Made by a program: the position numbers and the translations under genes. Positions 43,100 through 54,605 of a DNA stretch of 64,000 nt are shown here, piece by piece (the stretch's first letter is position 1; each line of letters begins with the position of its first letter). The stretch is from Alopecurus myosuroides (Eukaryota; Streptophyta; Magnoliopsida; Poales; Poaceae): assembly GCA_028641055.1 (NCBI GenBank), contig CM054062.1:24064536-24128535 (forward strand). Direction: 5' to 3'. The notes beneath the pieces were generated by a model. It saw nothing but the letters and a program-made list of their open reading frames with translations. It searched no databases and was not told the DNA's origin.

Positions 43100-43782
43100 C
43101 GAAAGCGTGCGTGCGGCCAAGCAGCCGGAGGAGCCGTCTCGCGTGACCGTGGCGCAGAGCAACGCCGCCGCTAACGCCGCCATGAGGGCGACTATGCGCC
43201 CACCTCCCCCGTCGCCGCCCCAGCCGCACCACTATCTGGTTCCTCATGTCGTTGGGCAGTACCTGCATGGGATGTGATCAAGCCAACAGAGCGTTGCCTC
43301 GCCGTCGAACTACTCGCCGCCCGTGTGGAGGTACTCGGCTTCGCTTGAGTACGCCGACGTTGAACCCCATGATGGCTTCAACCCGAACACGATGTTCCCT
43401 CACTGCCCGCCTCCCCGGCCACCGTCCAGCATCGGCGTCGACATCAACACAGCCTACAAGTGTTCATCCACCTAGGACGTCGTCGCCTCATGGTCTGCGC
43501 TGCGGCCCATTGCTCTTCGCTCCCGCATCAAATTCGACGCAACCGTTCAACGCCGAGATGGATGACATCATCACCTCCGGCTCTAACGCCGCCGCGTCAA
43601 GCCCTGGGTACATGGACACGCAGGATGAGAACATCGTCGGCTTGGACACGCAAGAAACTTTCGGCGAGCAGGAAGAGGCTCTCGCCGAGGAGGAAGAAGA
43701 CGAGCCGGCGCCGACGACAAAAGGGAAGAGGAAGAAGCAGCAGCCAATCGCCGGCTCGGCTGAAAGCTCATGTCTCCTCTGA
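43100..43782 (+). pseudogene. Acidic ORF fragment resembling a transposon-associated protein
   Basis: A frame that is open to 43782 includes NAEMDDIITSGSNAA, a TQDEN..DTQETFGEQEEAL acidic stretch and a KGKRKK basic patch. This order resembles the N-terminal part of Harbinger-associated Myb/SANT or NAM-associated proteins common in cereal genomes. The DNA-binding part that should follow is missing, and the frame ends soon after the basic patch. The upstream frame is disrupted. The family is uncertain. Confidence 0.3.
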
Positions 43783-43919
43783 TGATTTTGGTGATGATAA
43801 CAACGCGGGTATAATTTCTAACCTGTTGGTTTAAGTGTCTACAGATCACCCCGCATATAATTCACGATGATATTCTTGAGTGATTTTCACACAGGATTTT
43901 TCTGGAGATGATCTTATAT

Positions 43920-44420
43920 GCGGCCGGATTATTCAGGGGCTGCCCCCGGAAATTCCGGGGTATAAAGGCCGGAATTTTCGGCCCCAGCACCGGAATATTC
44001 CGGGCCTCTGATTCCAGCAAAATGGCTAGGTGCCGTTCTCCATCTGCCCGCGCACAGAAGATGGGACGGATATTTGCCCGGAATATTCCGGGGAAAATTC
44101 CGGCCCTTAGGTCCTTAGCAGTTTTTGGAGATTTCGCAGTTGCCCGCGCACAGAGATGGGAGCAGAATATTGGCCGGAAATTTCCGGCCCCGGAGTATTC
44201 AAAATTCCGCCCCCTGGATATTTCAAATATCCAGCCCTCAGTCCTTAGCAGAAATCCAGCGTGGTGTTGCTGCCCGCGCGCAGAGATGGGGGTGGATTAT
44301 TGGCCGGAATTTGCCGGCCCCGAATTATTCAAAAATCCGCCCCCCGGATATTTCAAATATCCGGCCTAACTGCCCTGGAAATTTCCGGTGCTAACCCCGG
44401 AATATTCCAGCCCTGGCGTT
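43920..44420. repeat. Palindrome-rich repeats in the Copia LTR (U3)
   Basis: Repeated GGCCGGAAATTTCCGGCC-like, CCGGAATATTCCGG-like and GGATATTTCAAATATCC palindromes. About three ~130 bp units each contain GCCCGCGC(A/G)CAGAGATGGG, a GGCCGGAAxTTxCCGGCCCC palindrome and a GTCCTTAGCAG join. They lie upstream of the LTR's TATA box. Confidence 0.85.
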
Positions 44421-44447
44421 CTGCAACGGTCAGAAATTGGAGGAGGC

Positions 44448-44455
44448 TATAAATA
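44448..44455 (+). promoter_or_regulatory. TATA box of the Copia LTR
   Basis: TATAAATA in GGCTATAAATAGC, about 30 bp downstream of the palindrome cluster and about 715 bp before the LTR end. Confidence 0.65.
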
Positions 44456-45164
44456 GCTGTCTTCTTCCTCTAGACAGCTAGTTCGTCCATTACTCTCTCT
44501 CCTCCATTGTTCAAGAGTTCAAAACGCCTCGATCTCCCTCCTCCTTTAACCAAACTCGATGCCCTTCAAGGATCTCATGGAGGAGGCCTAGATCTACCCT
44601 TCTACCAAGCCAAAAATTATGTTCCCACACCATACCTCTTGGGATCTTGTAATCTCTTGGTTGCTTTGTCATCCTAGAGAAACCCTAGTGCTTGTATCTT
44701 CCACCTTGTAGCAAGAAGTTTCGGATTGTTGAGAGCCTCCATCTCACTTGTGGAGTAGCCTCAACCGTTTGTAAAGGTTTGGTCAACGCCTTCAAGTCGA
44801 CCTCATAGTGGAAACAAAAATCTCCCTCACCGGAGAAGCTCAAGGAGAACAAGGTGTGCACTTCTGTGCTATTGAGGAGCGCCTAGGTGGCTCCCCACCT
44901 CTCCAACATAGACGTACTTCTTTTAAAAAGGAACTACGGGAAATATATCCTTGTCTCCGTGTTTTCTCTTGTGGTTATCTTGTGCCTTGCATTTACTTCC
45001 GTTGCCTACTCGTTACTTGTCACGTAGGGTGTCTACCTAGTTGCACATCTAGATAACCAAGTTATTTACTTCCTAAAGCCCCTCTAAAATTGAAAAATGA
45101 TTAAATTTTGTAGGTCACCTATTCACTCCCCTCCCCCTCTAGTTGACCTTTGTGTACTTTCAAT

Positions 45165-45177
45165 TGGTATCAGAGCC
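45165..45177 (+). promoter_or_regulatory. Copia primer binding site (initiator Met tRNA)
   Basis: TGGTATCAGAGCC, two bases after the LTR end, complementary to the 3' end of initiator tRNA-Met. Confidence 0.88.
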
Positions 45178-45214
45178 TCGCCTCTTTTATCGGGCTTAAC
45201 CGCCTAAGAGTATC

Positions 45215-45613
45215 ATGGTCAACGGAGATGATCCCGAATCTTCTAAGGAGGAGCTCTCCAAAATGGCCGACACTATAGCTAACCTAGAAACAACGGTCTG
45301 TACCATCCAAACCCAATTGTCCAAGGTTAGCTCTAGTGTAGGCTCGGAGGTTTCCTCCATCAAGAAGATGTTGGAGAACATGATGGGTAAACTTAAGGGG
45401 CCCTCGAACTCTCCCCACGTCTTCGATGAGGATAGTTCGGAAGAGGAAACTATTCCGGCGATTCCGAAATCGAAGAGAACATTGCCAAAGCTAAGGCTAA
45501 AGTTGCACAAAAGGCTAAAGCCAAGGCAAAGGAGAGTTCCGGTGGCTCCAAGTCTCAAACGGCTAATGGTTTGGGGTCCAACTCAAAAGTTCCACCTCCT
45601 CAAAATTATGACT
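45215..45613 (+). pseudogene. gag N-terminus of the Copia element, interrupted
   Basis: The ATG at 45215 opens MVNGDDPESSKEELSKMADT, with a predicted coiled-coil segment, then an acidic patch (DEDSSEEE). A frameshift near 45460 moves the frame; a Lys/Ala-rich stretch follows to 45613, where the gypsy element inserts. The remainder reappears at 63888. Gag forms the particle shell. Confidence 0.7.
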
Positions 45614-47058
45614 TGATGCATGTAAAATGCATACATGAACTTTGCATGTTATTACTTGCTTTTCCTACATATTAGCAACTTATATTCATGTTTTATAATG
45701 ATTTGGGGGATTTTCTAAACAATCCCCCTTCTTTTGGTTCTAACCCTGTTTTTCCAGAAAACGTACTTTTTAGTGTTTCAGACTTTCCGGGAGCTTCGGG
45801 ACTCCAAAAAGGGCAAGGCCAAAGAGCACGGTTCAGCATTTTCGAGACGAAGACCATGGGCCAAAGTAGAGGGCCAAAAGGCCAACCTGGTGGAAAAGAG
45901 GACCCTCCACGCGGCCAGATTCCTTGGCCGCGTGTGGGGCCCCCTTTTTGCCCCGGTGGCTCCGATGCCGTCGATCTTTCTTCTCCCGAGTGTCTCGTGA
46001 CCTAAAAACGACTATATAAAGGGTCCCCTGGCCTTTTCGAGGAGGGGGCGGCGCCGAGAGACGAAACCACGAAACATAGAGACAGAAGGCTGCCGCCGGA
46101 GAAGATCGGAGCGGGGAAACGCCACCAGGATCACCCCCAGAGGGCTCCACCCCCCTCCGGCGTGTTCATCATCAACATCTACAGCAAGATCAGCTCCATC
46201 TCTCCACTGTAATCTCTTGGCAAACACGATGTATGATGCAATACTATATTCCCTTGATGTATTGTGTCTCCCCGTCTATGTTTGAGTAGTGAATTGTTCT
46301 TGGCAATGGTGAAATAGTTCGTTGATTGGTTGCATACAAGTTTGTTATCTTCTATGATTGTCTTTATGTACAATATATGAGTGCACGCATATGTTGGGGA
46401 ATGCATGTAAGGTGATCACCGGTAGCATAATGGAGTGGTGGTGACTGGTGACTTGGGAGTGACAGTAAACTGAGACCGAGCCACAAAGTTAAGTTATTGG
46501 GGGATATATATAGGGGACCTTAGAACGTAAGGCTATGGTGGGACTTTATGTCTTAATCAATCTTTTGCAGTCATTTACTTGGCCACATGATCCATCATAA
46601 GGGGTTGTAGATCATTTACTTGACTATACCTATTCATGGCTCCTTCCTAGAAGAAACAACTAAGACTAAAACATGTGCTTCACTAATTGTGACAACCACA
46701 CGAACGAAACACCTATTGCTAGAACACTTGCTCCCTTGAGATACTTGAGATATTTGCTGCTTGCTACTTGTGAAACTTGCTTAGAAACTTGCTTTAGAAA
46801 CTTGCTTTAGAAACTTGCTCTAGGGTTACTTGCATTTTAAACTTGCTTCACTAGTTACTAGACAAACCACACTCCACGTCACTTGCTTTTAATTAGTTAG
46901 TTCCTTTTAGTCAAACTTATTGCTTTGCATAAACAGACATATAAGAGGGTTATAGGGCTTTAGAGAATAGATAGCTTACCTTCAACTCCTCATGGGTTCG
47001 ACACTCAAATACTTATCGAAAGGTACTACAATTGATCTCCTGCACTTGGGAGTCATCA
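45614..47058 (+). repeat. 5' LTR of the non-autonomous gypsy
   Basis: 1,445 bp, TG...CA ends. TATATAAA at 46013-46020 is the likely promoter. It differs from the 3' LTR by about 36 substitutions and a few indels, including one extra tandem CTTGCTTTAGAAA unit near 46780-46810. Confidence 0.9.
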
Positions 47059-47068
47059 AGCACTTTTC

Positions 47069-47087
47069 TGGCACCGTTGCCGGGGAG
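47069..47087 (+). promoter_or_regulatory. Primer binding site (tRNA-Asp type)
   Basis: TGGCACCGTTGCCGGGGAG, 10 bp inside the LTR end, one mismatch to the tRNA-Asp 3' end. Same spacing as in the Athila-like element at 7787, consistent with mobilisation by that group. Confidence 0.85.
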
Positions 47088-47162
47088 CGTTGTGCTAAGC
47101 TTTTATTCTTGTTTGCATTGCATACTAACATATAAACCTAAAACACAAAAAAAAATTATAAA

Positions 47163-47900
47163 ATGGAAAACAACCAAACAATTTTAGAACTGTATAATAT
47201 CTACCTTGAATTAGGACATGAAGTGTTTGAGGAGAAATTGAAAAATTATTTGCACAACAATCATATTTGTGGTAGTACTAATTCTTTGAACACCTTTATT
47301 GCTAAGGAAAACCTTGAGCTTGGGGAAGTTTGTCTTGATGAATATGATATTTTTAGTCCCCCTACTATTGAGGATAAAAATGATATACTTGATGATTCTA
47401 TGGAAAGTTTTAAGCTTGGGGAAGTTGGTTTTGATGAGCATGATATTTCTAGTTCCCCAAGCTTGGAGGAGAAAATTCACTTTGATGATACTATGCCTCC
47501 TATATATGATGATTGCAATGAAAATTATGAATGTTTAACTCCCACTATCACTAATGAGGATTTTACTTATGTGGAGAGTAGTGATTCTTTTATGCATGTG
47601 GCTCATGATAAGAATGTTTTATGTGATATTCATATTGTTGAATCTATTCATGATGCTACTGAAAATTATTATGAGAGAGGGAAACATGGTTACACATATT
47701 TCAACAATATTAAGTTTCCCCTCTTTATGCTGAAAGTATTGAAGTTGCACTTGATCTACCTTTCTATGCTTGCTATTATGTGCTTCTTTTATTTGTTTCA
47801 TTACAAAATGCCAATGCATAGGAAATGGGTTAGACTTAAAAATAAATTGTTTAATATTTTTTGGTGTGTTCCTTATGGTTTAATTTCCTATTCGGTTTGA
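47163..47900 (+). CDS. Unknown 245-residue protein of the non-autonomous gypsy
   Basis: Begins MENNQTILELYNIYLELGHE, 75 bp after the primer site. Two related acidic segments (about residues 51-84 and 83-118) share LGEV..DE.DI.S.P...E.K, an internal duplication. The middle stays acidic with many Asp/Glu/Tyr. A hydrophobic stretch near 190-215 (FMLKVLKLHLIYLSMLAIMC) could span a membrane, followed by a basic tail. I recognise no capsid, zinc knuckle or enzyme domain. Its position fits gag, but its content does not. Related acidic ORFs occur in other cereal non-autonomous gypsy elements; the function is unknown. The frame is intact. Confidence 0.55.
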   Translation: MENNQTILELYNIYLELGHEVFEEKLKNYLHNNHICGSTNSLNTFIAKENLELGEVCLDEYDIFSPPTIEDKNDILDDSMESFKLGEVGFDEHDISSSPSLEEKIHFDDTMPPIYDDCNENYECLTPTITNEDFTYVESSDSFMHVAHDKNVLCDIHIVESIHDATENYYERGKHGYTYFNNIKFPLFMLKVLKLHLIYLSMLAIMCFFYLFHYKMPMHRKWVRLKNKLFNIFWCVPYGLISYSV

Positions 47901-48405
47901 GCACACATTTATGTCTTTACAACATGTAAAATGCCTTTACCTACTGTTATGTATCATTTAGTTTAAGATTTTCATTTTATAAAAAAATTGGGAAAGTAAA
48001 TGAGAAGGATGAGTAATGGAGAAGTTGGGGTCGACCTTGAACATGTGTTGTTCATGCCAATGAAACCATTGCAAAGTCTTTATCATTAAAACTTTTTCCA
48101 AAGCTAAAAACAATTAAAATATTAGTTCACTACTGTAACATCACATTTCTGTCTTATTTTTCATCTTAAATGGCAAGAATAATCTTATATGAGAGATAGG
48201 ATTAAACAATAGTAATTAGCTGTCAAGAAAACGGATTCCTGAACTTCACTGCGAAAAATGTTTAAAATCACAGAAGTGGAATTTTGACCTGGTAATTTAC
48301 GACAACAATATTTAGTTATCACTACATATTTCATTAGTTTTAAGTTTTCTGATTTGAGCAACTTAAGTGCCTCTAAAAATTCACTCTTTACGGGCTGTTC
48401 AGTTT
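47901..48405. other. Non-coding interior of the gypsy before the nested insertion
   Basis: AT-rich, no ORF or signal recognised; ends at the AGTTT target site of the LARD-like element. Confidence 0.6.
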
Positions 48406-51400
48406 TGTAACATCCCTGATTTTTGGAAAAATGCAAAAATCACAAAAATTTGAAACTTTTTGTTTTCATGTTATGCAAGTCACCAAGAACCAAATGAGAA
48501 GCAAGAAACAAAAGAAAACAATACATATTTCAATGATATTGAAATTACCAATCCAATTATACCTCTATTCCATAAACCCTAAAACCCTCTCAAAATGAAT
48601 TTTCATTAGATAAAGAAAACTATTTTATCTTTAGCAAACTTTATTACATAAAATGTTTTCAATCAAATATTACTTTGAAATTATTTTACGGCAACAACAA
48701 TAAAAGATTTATAACCCTTAATAAAGTCCTAAGCCTCAAGAATATTTGATGAGAACAAAATGTTTTAATAATAACTTTTAGTTGTTATTCCCAGTTTTAA
48801 ACATGAAGGGGTGAAAATGAAATACATTGCTTTGAAAATAACATAACAAAAGGTTTTGAAAACAATATTATGACTTGTGGTTTTATTCTAAATTTTATTG
48901 ATCAACAATAATAATTAATTGATATAAACTAATAAAATAGCATTAAGTTACTATTAATAAATCCTTCATATCCTAAAATTATTAATTATGAAAATGGTTT
49001 GAAAATGACTTCCAAAAATATTATTGAAATGTTTAATGTCTCTAAAAATTTATTTAATCAAAAAACCCCATTTTACTATTTTCTATTTTAAAATGGTATT
49101 AAGTACTATTAGTGAATTAATTATAATTTCAAAACATAAAAGAGATGAAAACTCTTTGAGATGGTTTTGGAAAATAGTATTTGATCTTTATAAAGCCACT
49201 GAAATTATATTTGACTAATAATTGTATTTTATAATTTTCTAAATTAAAAATCACATTAAGTAACTATTAAGGAATTATTCAAATTTCCAAAATTTCAAAA
49301 ATAAAATATGTTGAATTGTTTTCAAAAATGGTATTGTTGGAAAGCATTTGAAATTTTGAGATTTTAGAAATTTGTTTCATTTTATTTGGATTAATAAAAC
49401 AGAAGATATTAAGAAAATAGAAAAACAGGAAAAGAAAAGGAAAAATAGCTGATGACGTCAGCAATGACGTCACCATCATCTCCTTCCTCAGAAGGAAACC
49501 ACGCCTGTCACGGCCGTGGATTTCGCCGCGCTGATTCCTCGCCATCAAGGCCTTTTAATCCCTTCCTGAGACAAGCCCTTTATAGCCCCGATCCTCCTCT
49601 GCATTTCCCCTCTCCCCCCATCTTCAATATCGCCCCGTGGGTGCTGGGATTCCTCGCCGGAGTTCCTCGGTATCCGCCGCCGTCTACGTCGTGTGCGGCC
49701 GTTACAGCAGGTTCCCGGCCACCTCGAGTCCTCCTCTCTTGCCTGTTCCATCCCCTTGGACGACCGCCTCCCCTTGACCCCTTTTTTCGCGCGCAGGAGC
49801 AACTACACGAGGAGATCGAGCTCGTCGGAGCTCACCGTGGCTGCCACCTCGAGACCTCCAGGGCGCGGCCATTTGGAGCTCTGCTAAAGGGTGCCGTCCA
49901 CGCCAGAAGACTCACCGTGTTGCGCCGGTCCTGTTCGTGATCTCCCCGAGCCCGGAGGTTCACTGTACCGCGTCGCCGTCGAAATTCCGAGCAGCGCGCC
50001 ACCGCGGCGACATCTCCGGCCAGCCCCGCCGCCAGGTGAGCTCCTCTCCGATCCCTCACCGTTGGATCTATTTTCAACGTGCTAGATTAGATCCCCCCGA
50101 AGGGGTATGCCACCGTTAGATCTAGATCTAACGATCCAGATCCAGTGACTTATCCACGTCACCCTAGCCTAGTCAGCACCCAGTCAGCACACCCATCCAA
50201 TCACAGAGCCCCACGTGGCCAACCTTATCCACAGAGTTTCTGTTTATTTTTTCGAATAGAAATTAATTGGCAGATTTGCAGAATAGTCCCTGTAACTTGC
50301 AACCATCATATCTTTTCAACCACTTGGTCAAATTTAGCAATCTTGGACTTTTTGAAAAGCCCTTGACATCTAGAAACTTTTAGCACTGGCCAAATTCAAA
50401 TTTGACAAACTTAAATTTGTTCAAATTCAAATATGCTTGTTTGATGAAATTTGGCATAATTCAAATTTTACAAATCCAAAAATTGTAAATAAAATATATT
50501 TGGAAACCTTGGGATGTGTACTTTCATATCCCCTGTACCAAAATAATTGTTGATCAAATTAAAATTGAATTTAGAATTAATTGGAGTATTTGAGTAATTT
50601 TGACATAGAATTAATTCTGTAAATAATTTCAATATAGTTCCTTTTGCAAAATTGTTCCATTTGACAACCTTGGACCAGAAAAACCTTGCCCAACCATTTT
50701 GGACACCCTTGGACCATGACCATGTATTTTAGCCAAAAATCCATCATAGTAGTCCATCTAGTTATTAAGTCTTAGATTTAGTTTCTATTTCTTTCTACCA
50801 TTGTTTGGTGTTGCCATTTTTGGATCCAAGACCAAGTCCCTAAAATTACCAAGTAGTGAACCTCAAACACTAGCACCTTAGTATTCTATCTACTTCTCCA
50901 TTCTCCCATTCTTGCTTCAAGAATTCACCAAGTCAGCAATATGGAGATCAAGACTCAAGCACAAGAATGAAACTTCAATATCAACTTGGTGGCAACATGA
51001 AGAGCTACAAGGAAGATCAATGAAGAAGTTTTGAAGAAAATACATGGACTCCACACCTAGAAGAAACTCAAGGAAGTACAAGTGTGAATAAATTCAGAAA
51101 AAAGCATCTCCCTCTCTCTTTCTATCCTTCTTCTTAAATTTTCTTTCAATTTTACTTAGTAGTATTTGTACCCATCCCATACCCAAACCAATTAGTGAAG
51201 TGAAAACCATGAAGACTATCAAGACCAAGAGAAGCACCACACCAAGGAAGGAAACAACTTAGATGGCATGATGATGATCTTCAAGAAGGCAATCACATGA
51301 GGACTAGAAGCAATCCACCCAAGTTGAAGAGTAACAAGTTATTTTTGTCCAACCATTGACCCAAATGGAAAACCCAAGACTTAGTAATATTTTCCCTTTG

Positions 51401-53117
51401 ATGATGAAGTTAGTAGACCTACCCTAACCAAAATGGAAAATACTAACATAGCCACTCAAATATTTTTGAAGGTGAATATGACCAAGTGCTTGCATGTATT
51501 ACTTTAGTTGAAAAGGTAATATGTTTATTCTTAGTGAACTCTTGGAACTTCCTCGACAAGTATGGTTATAATAAAGTTAGATCACATCAAAACTCAACCT
51601 ATTCCATCCCAAGTAAACCCTTGGAATTTTCCTTAACAAGTATTGAACTCAAACCTAGACCTTGCCCTAACCAACTTGGTTAAGCCCCTTTTGATATGTT
51701 AGTTGCTATGTATGTTTTCTACACTTGTATGTTTGTTTGTTAGGATGCTTGTTTATTTGGTTTTGTGTTGTCAATGAATAGATTGTACGGAGAGCAACGA
51801 TCTTTTGTGAAGAGAGTGTGATATCTTCACCAACTTCAACAAGGCAAGTAACACACCATCAACTACCCATTATTTTCTATATGCATTAGTTGATTTTGAG
51901 TAGTATAAATGATAGGGATTTTTAATAAGTTATATTATGCCATGCTATTATCCTAGTAGTGTGTAGCCATCCCTTATACCTTATTATTTTGATATCCTCT
52001 GAACTTAGTAGATGCTATGCAATGTTACAAATTGTTTTACTAGATGTTGAGGAAAAATTCTAAGTATAACTAATGAATGAAGCACCTGGGTGGAAGTGGT
52101 AAGACTGGTTTATGTTGAGTGTTGCCTCAGGGCCCTTGCCTAAGGTTTATTCCACTTGAGATTGTCACTTGAGGATGGCCACCCAGGAACAAAGAGATTA
52201 CTATGTCCCTCCAAATCTAGTAGCTTCCCGTGCAGCCCTTTGACATTATGGGCTCTGTCTTGATCAACTAAGTTGTGAGAGTTCAGCCCAGGCTTGACAA
52301 GCAGATGTAGCAAAATTATAGGTGGAACGGGTCTTGCCGGTGGGTTTGAATTCTTCTTCTGAAAGATCTCGTCTCAATTCTCTCCTTTCCATGATGCACT
52401 CCGGGTGTATAGGATGTTTGGGCTAATTGAAGACAAAGGGTGAAAGTGCACAACCTCTGCAGAGTCAACAAACTAAGATCTTAGCCGTGTCCCCGGTTAT
52501 GGACAACTATGAGCAGCTGGACAAGGATTGACGGAAGAATCTCATCACCAATTTCAATAAGTAAAATTTTGACCAAGTGAAGAGTATTGTGGTGCTTGGA
52601 TCTAAATCCAATGTTGCCACCCCTTTGAAAAGAAAAGTTTGTTTTACAAAAGAGATAGGACAAAACTGGCTTTATGCAAACTTAGCCTAAACTCCACTCA
52701 GCCAAATAAGCATGTAGTACTAGTCTTGCCATTTATATCCACCATAGTGTTACTTGCCAATACATTAAATTGTATTGACTCCCTTGTGGCTGCATATTCC
52801 ATATTGCAGATGTTTCTGAAGACGAGTGAGGATTTCGTTTAGGATCTCGAGACTATCGCCAACATGTTTTGCCTGTGGCACATGAAGAAGATGGGCTCAA
52901 TGTTGTACTATGTTTTCCGCTGTATATCTCTGTTTTCAGCTAGTCTTCTAAGACTATGCAAGTTGTAATACTATTTTGTAAAGACTGGATCATGCGATGT
53001 AATAGAATTTGATGCATTTGCATGATATTTCATTTTGTACTGTGGTGCTAGCAATCGATCCAGGGACTAGCACAATAACACAGGTATTCCATCTTTATTA
53101 AAAGTTGGGATGCTACA
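48406..53117 (+). repeat. 5' LTR of the LARD-like element
   Basis: 4,712 bp. By eye it differs from the 3' LTR by five substitutions (near 49049, 50512, 51906-51907 and 52152) and two indels (1 bp near 48663, 4 bp in a TTTG repeat near 51735). The first 1 kb is AT-rich, 49450-50150 is a GC-rich promoter/leader block, and the rest AT-rich. The small ORFs repeated in both LTRs show no domain. Confidence 0.93.
49453..49472 (+). promoter_or_regulatory. Paired TGACGTCA sites in the LTR promoter
   Basis: Two perfect TGACGTCA palindromes (49453-49460 and 49465-49472) separated by GCAA, about 107 bp upstream of TTTATAG (49579-49585). TGACGTCA is the CRE/C-box bound by plant bZIP factors (TGA, HY5 types). 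The same pair is in the 3' LTR at 56062-56081. Confidence 0.7.
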
Positions 53118-53120
53118 AAA

Positions 53121-53132
53121 TGATATCAGAGC
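53121..53132 (+). promoter_or_regulatory. Primer binding site of the LARD-like element
   Basis: TGATATCAGAGC, three bases after the 5' LTR, one mismatch from the initiator-Met tRNA site TGGTATCAGAGC. Confidence 0.8.
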
Positions 53133-53723
53133 ATTGTGTTGCCTGTAGATTTCGAGACCCTAAGTTTGGAAAAGACCCTAGGATTGAAAACTTTCTATGT
53201 TCAAACTATCTAGAAATAAAATAATCATTTTAATCTTTCTCATATCCTCTCATCTATTATTCACCTTCAAAATTTTCTAGATGACCTCCCTCTTTAATAC
53301 CATCAAGACAAGAATGTTGATGACCATACCAAGAAGTACAAGAAGTATTTTCACCACATGAAGACCTACACCCAAGATTATTGAAGAACTTGAAGAAAAT
53401 CATAGACTTCACAACAATCAAGAATAGCTAAGACATGGAGAGAAGAATATGAAGAAAAGCTCAAGAAGATATAGATGAGACCACCAATCTAGTTACTTGG
53501 TTAGAACAACGTTAACGTGTTAGTGTATTGATCATACCAATGAGTGTGGTATGACAATATTAGTTTGTTTTCAAAAACTAGGTTGTTTGGTGTGATGAAT
53601 GTGTTGCTATATGTTTGTTATGTGTTGTTTGTAAGATGAGTTTCCTTGATCTGCTGTGTTTGGATAGGAACCTTCTTAGATCCTTTCTAACCTCTACTCA
53701 TCTTCCCTAAAACCTCAAAACAG

Positions 53724-54605
53724 ATGTCTAGCCAGAATGCCAACAACCCGGAGAACTCAATAGCAATGCAGATGCTACTGGAAGCTCAAACTCAGCTGAT
53801 ACAACTGATGACCCAGAACCAAGCAAGCAACCCCAATATGGAGTTAACACCAGGAATGCAACAAGTGTTAGATACCCAATCCCAGATAGTGCACATGATG
53901 TCCCAAAATATGACCAATAGTGGAAACCATCAACCCTTGGTAGCTAGGGATAACCAGGAGACAGAAGAAGAAATGTTTTCAACACTCAAAGCCTGCAAAG
54001 CTTGTGGAGAGATAGGACACTATTCCAAAGATTGTCCAGATGAGTGGCCCCATGGTGATGTAAACAACTCCATTGAAGGATACTTCACTCAAGTTACTTG
54101 TTTTCTGTGTGAAGGGACAACACATGTTCCAACACAATGTCCACTTTACCCCATGGTACAACAAGTTGGACAACAAACCAAAATGGAAATGCTTAGTGCA
54201 ATCCAAGAGAACTTAGGAAAACCAGAAGTGAAGGGAAAACACAAGCTGGATACTTTTCAGATGGACCATGTCAAGATAGATACTGGAGCCAAGACTACAC
54301 CACATCCATATTCATCCAAACACTCCACCAAGAATTGCTATTCTTGTGAAGAAGATGGACATTTGTCTAGAAATTGTCCCAACAAGAAACCCAGACCTTC
54401 AACCAACATAGTTGAGTATACTGGGCAGCAGTATGAAGATATGATGGCCAATTTAACTTCACCAAGGAAGAAGAAGAAACTTCAGAAGAACCCCAATCCT
54501 GTCTATAGAGACATCAGCCAAGTGACTTGCTTCAAATGCAGAGATAAAGGACACTATGCAAATGGATGCCCTCAAAGGGAGCAGGAAGGAAACATGACTT
54601 TCTGA
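53724..54605 (+). CDS. Four-zinc-knuckle (CCHC) protein of the LARD-like element
   Basis: 293 residues, intact. The N-terminal 85 residues are rich in Gln, Met and Asn with a helical pattern. Four canonical CX2CX4HX4C knuckles follow: C91-C94-H99-C104, C126-C129-H134-C139, C205-C208-H213-C218 and C269-C272-H277-C282. Between the second and third is a Lys-rich linker; a basic patch (RKKKKLQK) sits near 249-256. Knuckles of this type bind single-stranded RNA or DNA in retroelement nucleocapsid proteins and in cellular CNBP-like proteins. Retrotransposon gag normally has one or two, after a capsid domain that is absent here. It is the element's only gene. It may package the RNA in trans with a partner's capsid; that role is an inference. 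Confidence 0.8.
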   Translation: MSSQNANNPENSIAMQMLLEAQTQLIQLMTQNQASNPNMELTPGMQQVLDTQSQIVHMMSQNMTNSGNHQPLVARDNQETEEEMFSTLKACKACGEIGHYSKDCPDEWPHGDVNNSIEGYFTQVTCFLCEGTTHVPTQCPLYPMVQQVGQQTKMEMLSAIQENLGKPEVKGKHKLDTFQMDHVKIDTGAKTTPHPYSSKHSTKNCYSCEEDGHLSRNCPNKKPRPSTNIVEYTGQQYEDMMANLTSPRKKKKLQKNPNPVYRDISQVTCFKCRDKGHYANGCPQREQEGNMTF

